DNA of 64,000 nt from Sphingomonas sp. AOB5 (GCF_029433115.1 NZ_JARNTV010000004.1:62001-126000), one strand, 5' to 3'. Numbered from the stretch's first letter, positions 10,510 to 20,562 are shown. Made by a program: numbers and translations. The notes: generated from the letters alone by a model not told the origin.

Positions 10510-11445
10510 TCAGTCAAATAGAGACGAAACCGAACTCTCGTCCGCAATGCGGCGGATCGCTTCAGCCAGCAGCGGGGCGATGGTCAGATGCCGCACCTTG
10601 GGGCTGTCGGCGATCACGGCATGGTTGCCGATCGAATCGGTGATCACCAGCTCGGCCAGCGCGGAACCATCGACTCGCGCCACCGCGCCGCCCGACAGCA
10701 CGCCATGGGTACAATAAGCGACCACATCCTCGGCGCCCGCTGCCTTCAGCGCGGCGGCGGCGTTGCAAAGCGTGCCCGCCGAATCGACGATATCGTCGAT
10801 CAGGATGCAGAAGCGGCCTTCGACGTCGCCGATGATGTTCATCACCTCGGATTCGCCGGCGCGCTCACGGCGCTTGTCGACGATCGCCAGCGACGCATTG
10901 TCGAGCCGCTTGGCCAGCGCACGCGCGCGCACCACGCCGCCCACGTCGGGCGAGACGACCATCAGATTCTTGTCGCCGAAGCGCGATTTGATGTCCTCGC
11001 TCATCACCGGCGCGCCGAACAGGTTATCGGTCGGAATGTCGAAGAAACCCTGGATCTGCCCGGCGTGCAGATCGACCGAAAGCACGCGGTCGGCGCCCGC
11101 GGTCGTGATCATGTTGGCGACCAGCTTGGCCGAGATCGGCGTGCGCGGGCCGGGCTTCCGGTCCTGGCGGGCATAGCCGAAATAGGGAAGCACCGCCGTG
11201 ATCCGCTTGGCCGACGCGCGGCGCAGCGCGTCGATCATGATCAGCAGTTCCATGAGGTTGTCGTTCGCGGGGAAGCTGGTCGACTGGAGCACGAACACGT
11301 CCTCGCCGCGCACATTCTCGAGGATCTCGACGAAGATCTCCTCGTCGGCGAAGCGGCGCACATTGGCCTGGGTCAGCGGGATTTCGAGATAGTCTGCGAT
11401 CGCCTTGGCGAGCGGCAGGTTCGAATTGCCGGACATCAGCTTCAT
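10510..11445 (-). CDS. prs: Ribose-phosphate pyrophosphokinase (PRPP synthetase)
   Basis: A 311-residue cytoplasmic enzyme making PRPP from ribose 5-phosphate and ATP, the precursor for nucleotides, histidine and NAD. The family elements are complete: [20 protein letters not shown], the RQDRKP flexible loop, the [13 protein letters not shown] metal-binding segment, and the PRPP loop [10 protein letters not shown] near residue 215. Length is typical. It is divergent from gltX, and its stop lies 4 bases from the dispersed inverted repeat. Confidence 0.97.
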   Translation of the reverse strand: MKLMSGNSNLPLAKAIADYLEIPLTQANVRRFADEEIFVEILENVRGEDVFVLQSTSFPANDNLMELLIMIDALRRASAKRITAVLPYFGYARQDRKPGPRTPISAKLVANMITTAGADRVLSVDLHAGQIQGFFDIPTDNLFGAPVMSEDIKSRFGDKNLMVVSPDVGGVVRARALAKRLDNASLAIVDKRRERAGESEVMNIIGDVEGRFCILIDDIVDSAGTLCNAAAALKAAGAEDVVAYCTHGVLSGGAVARVDGSALAELVITDSIGNHAVIADSPKVRHLTIAPLLAEAIRRIADESSVSSLFD

Positions 11446-11534
11446 GGGATCGGTCTCTTGTGACGGTCGCGTGACGCTCCCCTTAGTGCCCGATCCCAGT
11501 GGCGCAAGACTGCAATGCTGCTTAACGGAGCCAT

Positions 11535-12863
11535 ATGACCGTGATTACCCGTTTCGCGCCCAGCCCCACCGGCCGCCTGCACGTCGGCAACCTGCGCACC
11601 GCGCTCCATAACTGGATGTTCGCGCAGGCACAGGCCGGCCGCTTCCTGCTGCGGATCGACGATACCGATGGCGAGCGTTCGGAAGAGGCGTTCGTCGACG
11701 CGATCCGCGCCGATCTCGCCTGGTTGGGGCTGAACCCGGATGGCGAGGAACGCCAGTCGGCGCGGTTCGACCGTTACGAAGCGCGATTCGCCGAGCTGAA
11801 GGCGGCGGGCCGGGTCTATCCGGCATATGAGAGTGCGCAGGAACTCGATCTCAAGCGCAAGGTCCTGCTCGGGCGCGGTCTGCCCCCGGTATACGACCGC
11901 GCCGCGCTTGCGCTCACCGCAGATCAGGTCGCGGCCTATGAAGCCGAAGCGCGCACACCGCACTGGCGCTTCAAGCTGGATCATGACGCCGCAATCGAAT
12001 GGGACGATCTGATCCGCGGTCACCAGCGCTTCGATCCGAAGACGATGAGCGATCCGGTGGTGCGCCGTGCCGATGGCAGCTGGCTCTATCTGCTCCCTTC
12101 GGTGATCGACGATGTGGACTTGGCGATCACCCATGTGGTGCGCGGCGAGGATCATGTGTCGAACACCGCCAGCCAGCTCCAGATGTTCGCAGCACTTGGC
12201 GCCACGCCGCCCTCCTTCGCGCATGAGGCGCTGCTGACCGGCAATGAGGGCAAGCTCTCCAAGCGACTCGGCTCGCTCGGCTGCGATCATTTCCGCGAGG
12301 TCGGCATTGAGCCGCAGGCGATCGTCGCGCTGCTGGCCCGATTGGGGACGAGCGATCCGGTCGAGCCGTTCGCCGATCCCGCGCCCTTGATCGCCAGTCT
12401 CGACTTCGCCCGGTTCGGCCGCGCGCCTGCGCGGTTCGACGAGGACGAACTGGCCGGGCTGAACGCGAAGATCGTCCATCAGCTCGGCTTCGAAGCCGTC
12501 GCCTCGCGCTTGCCCGCGGGCATGACCGAAGCGGCATGGGAAGCGATTCGCCCGAACCTTTCGACCATTGCCGAAGCCGCGGACTGGTGGGGCGTGGTCG
12601 AAGGTCCGGTGGCATCGGTCCCGGCCGAGGAGGATCGCGACTTCCTCGCAAAGGCCGCCGCTACCGCCGCCGGAATCGACTGGTCCGCGGATCCCTGGGC
12701 CCAGCTCACCGCCGCGCTCAAGGAAATCACCGGCCGCAAGGGCAAGCCATTGTTCCTGCCGCTGCGCCGCGCGCTCACTGCGCGCGATCACGGGCCGGAC
12801 ATGGCCGCCCTGCTCCCCCTGATCGGCCCCGAACGCGCCATCGAACGCCTCACGCCGCGCTGA
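11535..12863 (+). CDS. gltX: Glutamyl-tRNA synthetase
   Basis: A 442-residue class I synthetase. The signature [18 protein letters not shown] lies at residues 7-24 (HVGN is the HIGH motif) and the KMSKS loop is KLSKR at about residue 240. The C-terminal anticodon-binding helical domain is present but compact. Alphaproteobacteria often carry two GluRS paralogues, one charging tRNA-Glu and tRNA-Gln and a second of altered specificity. The relatively short length would fit either, and this window cannot settle which. Confidence 0.92.
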   Translation: MTVITRFAPSPTGRLHVGNLRTALHNWMFAQAQAGRFLLRIDDTDGERSEEAFVDAIRADLAWLGLNPDGEERQSARFDRYEARFAELKAAGRVYPAYESAQELDLKRKVLLGRGLPPVYDRAALALTADQVAAYEAEARTPHWRFKLDHDAAIEWDDLIRGHQRFDPKTMSDPVVRRADGSWLYLLPSVIDDVDLAITHVVRGEDHVSNTASQLQMFAALGATPPSFAHEALLTGNEGKLSKRLGSLGCDHFREVGIEPQAIVALLARLGTSDPVEPFADPAPLIASLDFARFGRAPARFDEDELAGLNAKIVHQLGFEAVASRLPAGMTEAAWEAIRPNLSTIAEAADWWGVVEGPVASVPAEEDRDFLAKAAATAAGIDWSADPWAQLTAALKEITGRKGKPLFLPLRRALTARDHGPDMAALLPLIGPERAIERLTPR

Positions 12864-12865
12864 GA

Positions 12866-12888
12866 ATCCCGCCCGTCGCGGGATCTTT
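12866..12888 (+). terminator. Hairpin after gltX
   Basis: The arms ATCCCGC (12866-12872) and GCGGGAT (12878-12884) enclose a five-base loop and are followed by CTTT just after the gltX stop. It has the shape of an intrinsic terminator but a weak T tract. Confidence 0.5.
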
Positions 12889-12972
12889 CATCTCCGCTTT
12901 ACGTTTTTCATGTAACGTTGTATCATCACAATGTGGCCGGCTCGATCCGGCACATGGAGAAGGAGGCCTGAC

Positions 12973-13644
12973 ATGTACGCGAATCGTTCGTCACTGCCCT
13001 TCGGCATCAATCCTGCCGGTCTGGGCTTCGCGGTCGTGGTCAACGGGGCAATCATCGGCGCGATGATGTTCCTGATCGCGCCGCAGATCATCGGCAAGTC
13101 GCCGATCACCGTGCTGATCGGTGAACAGATCCCGATCGATGAACCGCCGCCGCCCATCGATCCCAAGCCCAAGCCCGAATCCCACGAGCAGGTGCGCGAG
13201 ACGCCGATCTACACCCCGCCGGTCGACAATCCGGTGGCGACCGACAATCCGGTGACCACTACCAACGATCCGCCGATCAATCCGCCGATCCCCGACCTGG
13301 GCGATCCCAAGGGCACCGGCACGGTACAGCCCGATCCGCCCAAGCCGGCCCCGCCGCTGATCGCCGCCCAGATCGATCCGCGTTACGCCGGCGCGTTCCA
13401 GCCCGATTATCCCGCGTCCGAATTGCGCGGCGAGCGTGAGGGCACGGTATCGGTCCGCGTGCTGATCGGTGCCGATGGCCGGGTGAAGGCAGTCGAACAG
13501 GTCCGCGCGACCAACGCCGCATTCTTCGAGGCGACCAAGCGCCACGCGCTACGCAACTGGCGCTTCAAGCCCGCCAGCCGCGGCGGCGAGGCACAGGAGA
13601 GCTGGAAGGTGATGAACGTCCGTTTCGAGATGACCGGACAGTGA
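12973..13644 (+). CDS. TonB-family energy transducer
   Basis: A 223-residue protein. One N-terminal membrane helix (about residues 14-38) is followed by a Pro-rich periplasmic linker rich in DNPV and PKP repeats, then a TonB C-terminal domain. That domain is recognised by DYPASELRGEREGTVSVRVLI, the VKAVEQVRATN strand, and HALRNWRFKPA near residue 190. It would couple inner-membrane proton-motive force to outer-membrane receptors. The ATG at 12973 was chosen because GGAGG stands 8 bases before it, and an in-frame ATG at 12931 lacks a site. ExbBD are not in the window. Confidence 0.85.
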   Translation: MYANRSSLPFGINPAGLGFAVVVNGAIIGAMMFLIAPQIIGKSPITVLIGEQIPIDEPPPPIDPKPKPESHEQVRETPIYTPPVDNPVATDNPVTTTNDPPINPPIPDLGDPKGTGTVQPDPPKPAPPLIAAQIDPRYAGAFQPDYPASELRGEREGTVSVRVLIGADGRVKAVEQVRATNAAFFEATKRHALRNWRFKPASRGGEAQESWKVMNVRFEMTGQ

Positions 13645-13742
13645 GTTCCCGGTCCGCGGTGCCCGCTCCGGCAGGCACCGAACGGGCAACCGGCATGCGG
13701 GGGCTGGCTCCTGAGCCTCCGCATGCCTATCTTTACGCCATA

Positions 13743-14093
13743 ATGAGTCTGTTCAAGTTCCTCTCGCCGGCAAAGGCGCTGCGCGACGCGCGTCAGTTCG
13801 TGGTCACGCGCAAGAAGCACGAATGGTGGATGCTGATCCCCGCGCTGGTCGTCACCGGCGGGGTGCTGGTCGCCTTCTATCTCGATTCGGTCGCCAGGCC
13901 GGAATGGAAGCGGCCCGAGATCATCTGGGTCAAGGACTGGCGGCTTGATCGCTCCGACGCCGAGATTGAGGCGCAGCAGGCGATTGACAAGGCCGAGAAG
14001 GACAAGCTCGACGCCGAGCTTGAAAAGAAGCGCAAGGCGCGGCGCGATGAGTTCAAGAAGATCGACGACGGCCTGAAGTCTTGGGGACTCTGA
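13743..14093 (+). CDS. Small single-pass membrane protein with charged coiled-coil tail
   Basis: A 116-residue protein beginning MSLFKFLSPAK. A single membrane helix (about residues 33-54) follows a basic region. The C-terminal third is strongly charged (runs of Glu, Lys, Asp and Ala) and probably helical or coiled. I recognise no catalytic motif. It overlaps the ribD frame by 13 bases, suggesting co-transcription with the riboflavin genes, although a role there is not evident. Upstream in-frame starts back to 13641 lack support. Confidence 0.65.
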   Translation: MSLFKFLSPAKALRDARQFVVTRKKHEWWMLIPALVVTGGVLVAFYLDSVARPEWKRPEIIWVKDWRLDRSDAEIEAQQAIDKAEKDKLDAELEKKRKARRDEFKKIDDGLKSWGL

Positions 14094-15046
14094 CCGCTCC
14101 CGCACGCTGGATGGCCGCCGCGCTGGCGCTGTCGGAGCGCGGGCGGGGGCGGACGGCGCCCAATCCCAATGTCGGCTGCGTGCTGGTGAAGGATGGCGTG
14201 GTGGTCGGCCGCGGCTGGACCCAGCCGCGCGGACGCCCGCATGCCGAGGCGATGGCGCTGGCAGAGGCGGGCGAAAAGTCGCGCGGCGCAACTGCGTTCG
14301 TCACGCTGGAACCCTGCGCGCACGAATCGGCGCGGGGTCCGGCCTGTTCCGGTCTGTTGATCGAGGCGGGCGTGGCGGAAGTGGTGATCGCGCTGGGCGA
14401 TCCCGATCCGCGCACCAATGGCAAGGGTGCGCAGCGGCTGCGCGATGCCGGTATCCGGGTGAGCGAAGGCGTGCTGGAAGCGCAGGCCCGCGCGGCGATG
14501 GCCGGGTTCCTCACCCGCCAGTCGCTCGGCCGGCCCTTCGTCACGCTCAAACTGGCGACTTCGCTCGATGGCCGTATCGCGCGCGAAGCCGGGAAAGATC
14601 GCTGGATCACCGGGCAGGAAGCCCGCGCACACGCCCATCTCGAGCGGACGCGGCACGAGGCGATCCTGGTCGGACGCGGCACGTTCGACGCCGACACGCC
14701 GAGGCTAGATGTCCGCCTTCCGGGACTCGAAGGCCGTTCGCCCCGGCGCTTCATCCTTTCCCGTCGTCCCCGCGAAAACGGCGATTGGGAATGGCTGGAA
14801 AGTCCGGCGGCCATCGCGGCACTCGAATCCGTCGATCATCTGCTGGTCGAGGGTGGCGCCGGGACCGCTTCCGCCTTCCTCCGCGAAGGTCTGGTCGATC
14901 GCCTGCTGCTCTATCGCGCGCCGGTCCTGATCGGTACCGGCACCGCTGCGCTGGGCGATATCGGGTTGGCCGATGAGGCCCGCTGGACCCTCACCGATTC
15001 ACGAAGCCTTGGCAGCGACCGACTTGAGGTCTACGCGGCGCGCTGA
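14081..15046 (+). CDS. ribD: Bifunctional riboflavin deaminase/reductase RibD
   Basis: A 321-residue two-domain enzyme for the second and third steps of riboflavin synthesis (deamination, then NADPH reduction of the pyrimidine intermediate). The N-terminal deaminase has the zinc set HAEAMAL (about residue 54) and the cysteines of EPCAHESARGPACSG. The reductase domain starts near KLATSLDGRIA. The start is a TTG inside the preceding gene's end, with an internal ATG at residue 11 as an alternative. Its stop overlaps the ribE start by one base. It is first in the cluster ribD-ribE-ribB-ribH. Confidence 0.92.
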   Translation: MGTLTAPARWMAAALALSERGRGRTAPNPNVGCVLVKDGVVVGRGWTQPRGRPHAEAMALAEAGEKSRGATAFVTLEPCAHESARGPACSGLLIEAGVAEVVIALGDPDPRTNGKGAQRLRDAGIRVSEGVLEAQARAAMAGFLTRQSLGRPFVTLKLATSLDGRIAREAGKDRWITGQEARAHAHLERTRHEAILVGRGTFDADTPRLDVRLPGLEGRSPRRFILSRRPRENGDWEWLESPAAIAALESVDHLLVEGGAGTASAFLREGLVDRLLLYRAPVLIGTGTAALGDIGLADEARWTLTDSRSLGSDRLEVYAAR

Positions 15047-15666
15047 TGTTCACCGGAATCGTCACCGATATCGGCACGATCGAAGCCGCCGGCACGCAGG
15101 GCGACCTGCGCGTGAAGGTCTCGACTGCCTATGACAGCGCCACCATCGACCTTGGCGCGTCGATCGCCTGTTCGGGCGTGTGCCTCACCGTCGTCGACAA
15201 ATCGGCTCCCGGGGCCCCCGGCTGGGTCGCGTTCGACGTTTCGGGCGAAACCGTCTCGCGCACCGCAAGCGCCATGTGGACGCAGGGCCGCCGCCTCAAT
15301 CTCGAACGCGCGCTGCGCCTCGGCGACGAACTGGGCGGGCATATCGTTACCGGCCATGTCGACGGCATCGGCACGGTGAAGCTGGTCGAGGAGATCGGCG
15401 GATCGCACCACATCGTGATCGCGGCGAGCAAGGACATGGCGCCCTATATCGCGCCCAAGGGATCGATCACCGTCGATGGCGTCTCGCTGACCGTGAACGC
15501 AGTGGACGACACGCCCGATGGCGTCGAATTCCACCTCAACATCATTCCGCACACCGCGGAAGTCACCACTTTCAATACGATCGCTGCCGGACAGGCCGTC
15601 AATCTCGAGATCGACGTGCTCGCCCGTTATCTGCAGCGGATGGAGTCCCTTCGTGGCAAAGCCTGA
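15046..15666 (+). CDS. ribE: Riboflavin synthase, alpha chain
   Basis: A 206-residue protein with two lumazine-binding barrels. The first starts MFTGIVTDIGTI and contains GVCLTVVD, and the second starts HIVTGHVDGIGT and contains GVSLTVNAVDD and the NIIPHTAE signature. It dismutates two 6,7-dimethyl-8-ribityllumazine molecules to riboflavin, working with RibH encoded downstream. The start codon overlaps the ribD stop (TGATG). Confidence 0.95.
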   Translation: MFTGIVTDIGTIEAAGTQGDLRVKVSTAYDSATIDLGASIACSGVCLTVVDKSAPGAPGWVAFDVSGETVSRTASAMWTQGRRLNLERALRLGDELGGHIVTGHVDGIGTVKLVEEIGGSHHIVIAASKDMAPYIAPKGSITVDGVSLTVNAVDDTPDGVEFHLNIIPHTAEVTTFNTIAAGQAVNLEIDVLARYLQRMESLRGKA

Positions 15667-16786
15667 ACTCGCGCGCTTGAAGCACGCATTCCTCTCCTCG
15701 CCCGAGGAGATCATCGACGAAGCCCGCAACGGCCGCATGTTCATCCTGGTCGATGACGAGGATCGCGAGAATGAAGGCGATCTGATCATCCCGGCGCAGA
15801 TGGCGACACCGGACGCGATCAACTTCATGGCCAAGTTCGGCCGCGGCCTGATCTGTCTGGCGATGACCAAGGACCGGGTCGACACGCTTGGCCTCGAACT
15901 GATGAGCCGCGCCAACGGCACGCGGCATGAGACTGCCTTCACCGTCTCGATCGAGGCGCGCGAAGGCGTCACCACCGGCATTTCGGCGGCGGACCGCGCG
16001 CGCACCATCTCGGTCGCGATCGATGCGGCCAAGGGCAAGACCGATATCGTCACCCCGGGCCATGTCTTCCCGCTGGTCGCGCGCGACGGCGGCGTGCTGG
16101 TCCGCGCGGGCCATACCGAGGCTGCGGTCGACGTGGCGCGCCTCGCCGGGCTCAATCCCTCGGGCGTGATCTGCGAGATCATGAACGAGGACGGCACGAT
16201 GGCGCGGATGGACGATCTCGTCTCGTTCGCCCAGTTCCACAATCTCAAGATCGGCACGATCCGCGACCTGATCGCCTATCGCCGCCGCTACGATCATCTG
16301 GTCGAGCGCCGCGCGGAGTCGCGTTTCGTCAGCCAATGGGGTGGCGACTGGACCGCGATAGCCTTCTGGAACCGCGCGACCCAGACCGACCAGATGGTGC
16401 TGCTCAAGGGCAAGATCGATCCGGCCAAGCCTACTCTGGTCCGCATGCACGCCGTCTCGCCGCTGGCGGACATTTTCGGCGAGCAGAGCGGCCGTGCGGG
16501 CCTGCTCGAACGTTCGATGCAGATCATCGGCGAGGAAGGCTCGGGCGTGATCGTAGCGATCAACAAGCGCCGTAACGATGCGTTCAGCGTCGCGCTGGAA
16601 ATGCGCGAAGGCGTGCGTCCTTCGGACATGGAGGAACTGCGCGACTATGGCGTCGGCGCGATGATCCTCAGCGAACTGGGCGTGCACGACATGGTGCTGC
16701 TCACCAACACCCATCACACCCTTGTCGGTCTCGACGGCTATGGCCTGTCGATCGTCGGCGAGCGCCGCATCGATCCGGAGAATTGA
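15653..16786 (+). CDS. ribB: 3,4-dihydroxy-2-butanone-4-phosphate synthase with a degenerate GTP cyclohydrolase II-like half
   Basis: A 377-residue protein. The N-terminal ~205 residues form an intact DHBP synthase, with [11 protein letters not shown] (acidic catalytic loop), [10 protein letters not shown], and the GHVFPL and [10 protein letters not shown] motifs. It makes the four-carbon unit from ribulose 5-phosphate. The C-terminal half aligns with RibA. However, the zinc cysteine cluster expected around residue 260 is replaced by [17 protein letters not shown], and the QEGRG-type motif is replaced by NKRRND, so it should not hydrolyse GTP. The GTG at 15653 overlaps the end of ribE by 14 bases. 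Confidence 0.88.
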   Translation: MAKPELARLKHAFLSSPEEIIDEARNGRMFILVDDEDRENEGDLIIPAQMATPDAINFMAKFGRGLICLAMTKDRVDTLGLELMSRANGTRHETAFTVSIEAREGVTTGISAADRARTISVAIDAAKGKTDIVTPGHVFPLVARDGGVLVRAGHTEAAVDVARLAGLNPSGVICEIMNEDGTMARMDDLVSFAQFHNLKIGTIRDLIAYRRRYDHLVERRAESRFVSQWGGDWTAIAFWNRATQTDQMVLLKGKIDPAKPTLVRMHAVSPLADIFGEQSGRAGLLERSMQIIGEEGSGVIVAINKRRNDAFSVALEMREGVRPSDMEELRDYGVGAMILSELGVHDMVLLTNTHHTLVGLDGYGLSIVGERRIDPEN

Positions 16787-16787
16787 C

Positions 16788-17207
16788 TTGGCCCATGTCC
16801 TGATCGTCGAGGCGCGCTTCTACGCCCATCTGAACGACCTGCTGCTGGCGGGCGCCCGCGCTGCGATCGAAGCCGAAGGCCATAGCCACGAGACCGTGAC
16901 CGTCCCCGGCGCGCTGGAAATCCCCGGCGCGGTGGCGATGGCGGCCGAAAGCGGCCGCTACGACGCGTTCGTCGCGCTCGGCGTGGTGATCCGCGGCGAG
17001 ACCTATCATTTCGAAGTCGTTTCGAACGAAAGCGCGCGCGGCCTGATGGCGCTCGCGATGGATTCGCTGCCGATCGGCAACGGCATCCTGACGGTCGAGA
17101 ACGAAGCCCAGGCGCTGACGCGTGCGAAGCCCGACGAGAAGGACAAGGGCGGCGAGGCGGCCAAGGCGGCCCTCGCAATGCTCGCGCTGCGGAGCCGTTT
17201 CGGGTAA
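16788..17207 (+). CDS. ribH: 6,7-dimethyl-8-ribityllumazine synthase
   Basis: A 139-residue enzyme that condenses the RibA/RibD pyrimidine with the RibB product. Family motifs are [11 protein letters not shown] near residue 38, the [14 protein letters not shown] segment near 65 with the catalytic histidine, and [11 protein letters not shown] near 97. The only sensible start is the TTG at 16788, two bases after the ribB stop, because nearby ATGs are out of frame. It is the last riboflavin gene of the cluster. Confidence 0.93.
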   Translation: MAHVLIVEARFYAHLNDLLLAGARAAIEAEGHSHETVTVPGALEIPGAVAMAAESGRYDAFVALGVVIRGETYHFEVVSNESARGLMALAMDSLPIGNGILTVENEAQALTRAKPDEKDKGGEAAKAALAMLALRSRFG

Positions 17208-17216
17208 AACCCCATC

Positions 17217-17696
17217 ATGGACATGCCCCCAACCCGCTATCGTGTCGTGGAGCAGGGGCGCCGTCTGGTGGTGATCGACAACTGGACCGGCCAGCCGGTC
17301 CAGTACAGCGCAGGCACGCCGCAACCGCCGCGCAACGACCTTGGCGCTGCCCCGCGCTCGACCATCGAGCAGGCCAGCGCCACGCTGCGCGCCCATGCCA
17401 CCACGCACAAGCCTCAGCGCACGACGAACGCAGGGCTGGGCGGCGCCGACTGGATCATCACCACCCAGAGCTGGTTCGATGACGAAGGGCCGCGCCGGCT
17501 GCGCATTTCGCCGGGAGGGCAAGGCGGCCTTACGATGACGATCGGCATCCTCGCCGCATTGGCGATCGCGGCGATCTTTTTCCTTGGCTGGCTGTTGATC
17601 CCGGCGACGCTGTTCGTCCTGCTCCAGTCCGGCCCCCGCAAGATGATCCGCGCGGCGATCACCGGCTGGCTGACCGGGCTGGGCGAGGAAGTCTGA
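17217..17696 (+). CDS. Membrane protein of unknown function, 159 aa
   Basis: The first ~100 residues are soluble and basic, with repeated Pro/Thr/Gln. A strong hydrophobic stretch (about 103-137, probably two short helices) and a basic C-terminal tail follow. It lies nine bases after ribH and could be co-transcribed with the riboflavin genes, but nothing in the sequence ties it to that pathway. No family is recognised. Confidence 0.6.
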   Translation: MDMPPTRYRVVEQGRRLVVIDNWTGQPVQYSAGTPQPPRNDLGAAPRSTIEQASATLRAHATTHKPQRTTNAGLGGADWIITTQSWFDDEGPRRLRISPGGQGGLTMTIGILAALAIAAIFFLGWLLIPATLFVLLQSGPRKMIRAAITGWLTGLGEEV

Positions 17697-17699
17697 GTC

Positions 17700-17777
17700 T
17701 GTGCTCCGGCGAAGGCCGGAGCGTTGGGTTCGCAGGTCGTCGCTTGCGGCCAGGGCTCCGGCCTGCGCCGGAGCACA
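17700..17777. repeat. Dispersed inverted repeat, copy 2
   Basis: Arms at 17700-17722 and 17755-17777 match copy 1, with one change in the right arm (CCTGCG for CCTTCG). The spacer is 32 bases and unrelated in sequence. It lies between convergent genes (membrane protein and OYE reductase). Confidence 0.85.
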
Positions 17778-17782
17778 AGGTT

Positions 17783-18868
17783 TCAGCCCGCGTGAGACAG
17801 CGCCGGATAATCGGTATAACCCTCCGCGCCGCGCGAGTAGAAGGTCGCGATGTCCGGCGTGTTCCATTCGGCGCCGCTGCGCAGCCGTTCGGGCAGGTCG
17901 GGATTGGCCAGGAAGCCGCGTCCGAATGCGACTCCGTCCGCCACGCCCGAATCCAGATCGGCCTGCGCGCCTTCCAGCGTGTAATCCTGATTGAGGATCA
18001 GCGGCCCGCGGAACACCTTCCGGATCGCGGGCGAGACCTTGGGCTGGTCCGACTTGCCGAACGTGCCGTCGGGCGATTGCTCGCGCAGCTCGAGAAAGGC
18101 GATGCCGCGGTCCGACAGCCACTTGGCGGCGGGCACGAACACGGCTTCGGGATCGGCATCCTCGACGCCCTGCGTATTGCCGTTGGGCGAGAAGCGCACC
18201 GCCGTCCGGTCCGCGCCCGCTTCGGCGATCAGCCGGTCGACCACCTCGCGCAGCAGCCGCCCGCGATTCTCCGGGCTGCCGCCATAGTCATCGTCGCGCA
18301 GGTTCGAGCTGGAACGCAGGAACTGGTCGATCAGATAGCCATTGGCGGCGTGGAGCTGCACCCCGTCGAACCCGGCACGCATCGCGTTGCGGGTGGCCAC
18401 CGAATAATCGTCGAGCGTCCGCGCGATATCGTCCAGCGTCGCGGCGCGCGCCTCGGCATAGGGCTGCTTGCCGTCATAGGTATGCGCGGTGAAGGGCGCG
18501 GTGGTCGCCGAGGCCGAAAGCGGCGCGGCCCCATCGAGAAAGCTCGGATGGACGATCCGCCCCATATGCCACAGCTGGGCAAATATCCGCCCGCCGGCCT
18601 TGTGGACCTGCTCCAGCACCGGCTTCCAGCCTTCGACCTGTTCGTCGGTCCACAGCCCCGGCGCATAGGGCCAGCCCAGCCCTTCGCGGCTGATGCCCGT
18701 GCCTTCCGAGATGATCAGGCCGGCGCCTGCGCGCTGGGCATAATAATCGCCCATGATCTCGACCGGCACATGCTCGCGGGTCGATCGGCCGCGGGTGAGG
18801 GGCGCCATCAGGATGCGATTGGGCGCTTCGATAGCGCCAAGCTGGATAGGATCGAACAGGCTGGGCAT
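17783..18868 (-). CDS. Old yellow enzyme-family alkene reductase (NemA/XenA-like)
   Basis: A 361-residue FMN TIM-barrel protein that reduces activated C=C bonds, quinones or nitro compounds with NAD(P)H. Typical elements: APLTRGRS at the N terminus, EGTGIS, the GVQLHAANGYLIDQFL segment carrying the substrate-binding His-x-x-Asn pair, NRGRLLREVVD, and GVAFGRGFLANPDL near the C terminus. Homology puts the start at MPSLFDPIQLG (18868), although the frame opens 19 codons earlier. It is divergent from the EamA gene. Confidence 0.9.
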   Translation of the reverse strand: MPSLFDPIQLGAIEAPNRILMAPLTRGRSTREHVPVEIMGDYYAQRAGAGLIISEGTGISREGLGWPYAPGLWTDEQVEGWKPVLEQVHKAGGRIFAQLWHMGRIVHPSFLDGAAPLSASATTAPFTAHTYDGKQPYAEARAATLDDIARTLDDYSVATRNAMRAGFDGVQLHAANGYLIDQFLRSSSNLRDDDYGGSPENRGRLLREVVDRLIAEAGADRTAVRFSPNGNTQGVEDADPEAVFVPAAKWLSDRGIAFLELREQSPDGTFGKSDQPKVSPAIRKVFRGPLILNQDYTLEGAQADLDSGVADGVAFGRGFLANPDLPERLRSGAEWNTPDIATFYSRGAEGYTDYPALSHAG

Positions 18869-18923
18869 TCGGTAACTCCGAACGAAAGGATGGTTTCGCG
18901 GAAATAGGGCGCTACAGGGCCAC

Positions 18924-19862
18924 ATGCACGGAAACGGGTCTCAAAGAAAAACTCTTTCGCCGCAAATCCAGGCTGCATTGCCGCTGCTCGCCTGCCTTGC
19001 GGGGAACATGGCGCTGGCGTTCGGGCCGTGGTTCGTGCGGCTTGCCGATGTGGGGCCCGTCGCCTCGGGCTTCTGGCGGATCGCGCTCGCGGTGCCGTTC
19101 CTGATCGCGCTGAGCTATGCCGGTAACCGCAAGCCCTTCGCCGCCGTCCCTGCCCTGTGGCTGACATTGGCGGTGAGCGGCGTGGCCTTCGCCGCGGATC
19201 TGGCGAGCTGGCACCTTGGCATCCTGCGCACCACCCTCGCCAACGCCACTTTGTTCGGCAATTCGGCGACGCTCATGTTCCCGATCTACGGCTTCCTGAT
19301 CGCCCGCGCTTGGCCGACCCGGTCACAGGGCACCGCACTGGCGCTGGCGGCACTCGGCGCGGCTTTGCTGCTCGGCCGTTCGTACAGCCTGTCGCCCAAG
19401 CATCTTGCCGGGGACTTGCTCTGCCTGCTCGCGGGCACGCTCTACACCGTCTATTTCATCATGATGGCCCGCGCGCGCGAAGCGATGGCGCCGCTCCCGG
19501 CGCTGGCCATGTCGAGCGCGGGCAGCATGATCCCGCTGCTGCTGTTCGCGCTGGCGCTGGGCGAGACGATCTGGCCGACCAATTGGGGCATCCTGCTCGG
19601 CCTTGCGCTCGCGAGTCAGGTGCTGGGGCAGGGGCTGATGATCTATGCGATCGGGCATCTGTCGCCCTTGGTCGTCGGCATTGCCCTGCTCAGCCAGCCG
19701 ATCGTGGCGGGTATCGTCGGCTGGTTCGTCTATCACGAACGGCTCGGCTGGCCCGATTTCCTCGGCGCGATCCTTGTCGCCATCGCGCTGGTGCTGGTCC
19801 GGCGCGGACCGGTTGCGTCGAGCGCCGGAGCCACTAAGTCGGAAGCCGAAGGAACGGTGTGA
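18924..19862 (+). CDS. EamA-family (DMT superfamily) permease
   Basis: A 312-residue protein with ten hydrophobic helices arranged as two EamA repeats. The first repeat begins near residue 20 and the second near residue 165 (DLLCLLAGTLYTVYF). The C-terminal repeat ends with the family pattern LSQPIVAGIVGWFVYHERLG. Such carriers export amino acids, nucleobases or drugs, and the cargo here is not predictable. Its stop overlaps the next gene by one base, so the two form a transcription unit. Confidence 0.85.
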   Translation: MHGNGSQRKTLSPQIQAALPLLACLAGNMALAFGPWFVRLADVGPVASGFWRIALAVPFLIALSYAGNRKPFAAVPALWLTLAVSGVAFAADLASWHLGILRTTLANATLFGNSATLMFPIYGFLIARAWPTRSQGTALALAALGAALLLGRSYSLSPKHLAGDLLCLLAGTLYTVYFIMMARAREAMAPLPALAMSSAGSMIPLLLFALALGETIWPTNWGILLGLALASQVLGQGLMIYAIGHLSPLVVGIALLSQPIVAGIVGWFVYHERLGWPDFLGAILVAIALVLVRRGPVASSAGATKSEAEGTV

Positions 19863-20521
19863 TGACTCTGCCTCAGGACCCCACGCTCGACGAGATCCGC
19901 GCCGCGCTCGCCCCCCATGTCGCCGCCAATGCCGCGTTCGACGGATGGAATGTGCAGGCGGTGGATGCCGCGGCCGACCTGATCGGGGTGGACCGTGCCA
20001 TTGCCGCGCTCGCCTTTCCCGGCGGTCCGGTCGAGATGATCGACGCCTGGTTCGCCAGCATCGACGCCGCGATGCTCGAACGCCTGCCGCCCGAACGTCT
20101 CGCCGCGATGAAGATCCGCGAACGCATCGCGGCCTTGGTCGAAACCCGGCTCGAGATCGCCGCGCCGAACCGCGAGGCGCTCCGCCGCGCCCTCTCGATC
20201 CTCGCCATGCCGCAGAACGCCCTCCGTGCCACGAAGCTCGGCTGGCGTTCTGCGGATGTGATGTGGCGCGCCGCGGGCGACACTGCGACCGATTACAACC
20301 ATTATACCAAGCGTGGCATCCTGGCGGGCGTCTATGGCGCCACCGTCACTGTGTTCCTGAACGACGAAAGCGACAATTGGGCCGAGACCCGCGCTTTCCT
20401 GTCGCGCCGGATCGACGGGATCATGCGCTTCGAAAAGGCCAAGGCGAAGTGGATCGGCCCCGACACCCACCGCCTGAGCCTCAGCCGCTTCATCGGCCGG
20501 CTGCGTTATCCGGCGGTCTAG
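19862..20521 (+). CDS. COQ9-family protein
   Basis: A 219-residue alphaproteobacterial homologue of mitochondrial COQ9, a lipid-binding TetR-fold-like protein that assists ubiquinone biosynthesis. Visible marks are the helical N-terminal domain, MIDAWFASID, the segment RSADVMWRAAGDTATDYNHY (about residues 132-151), which is the conserved COQ9 patch, and the C-terminal RLRYPAV. It starts at the ATG sharing a base with the EamA stop, and a GTG one codon upstream is possible. Confidence 0.88.
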   Translation: MTLPQDPTLDEIRAALAPHVAANAAFDGWNVQAVDAAADLIGVDRAIAALAFPGGPVEMIDAWFASIDAAMLERLPPERLAAMKIRERIAALVETRLEIAAPNREALRRALSILAMPQNALRATKLGWRSADVMWRAAGDTATDYNHYTKRGILAGVYGATVTVFLNDESDNWAETRAFLSRRIDGIMRFEKAKAKWIGPDTHRLSLSRFIGRLRYPAV

Positions 20522-20562
20522 CCCGGGCGGGACACACTAAGTTACTGGCGCGCGACCGTTGT

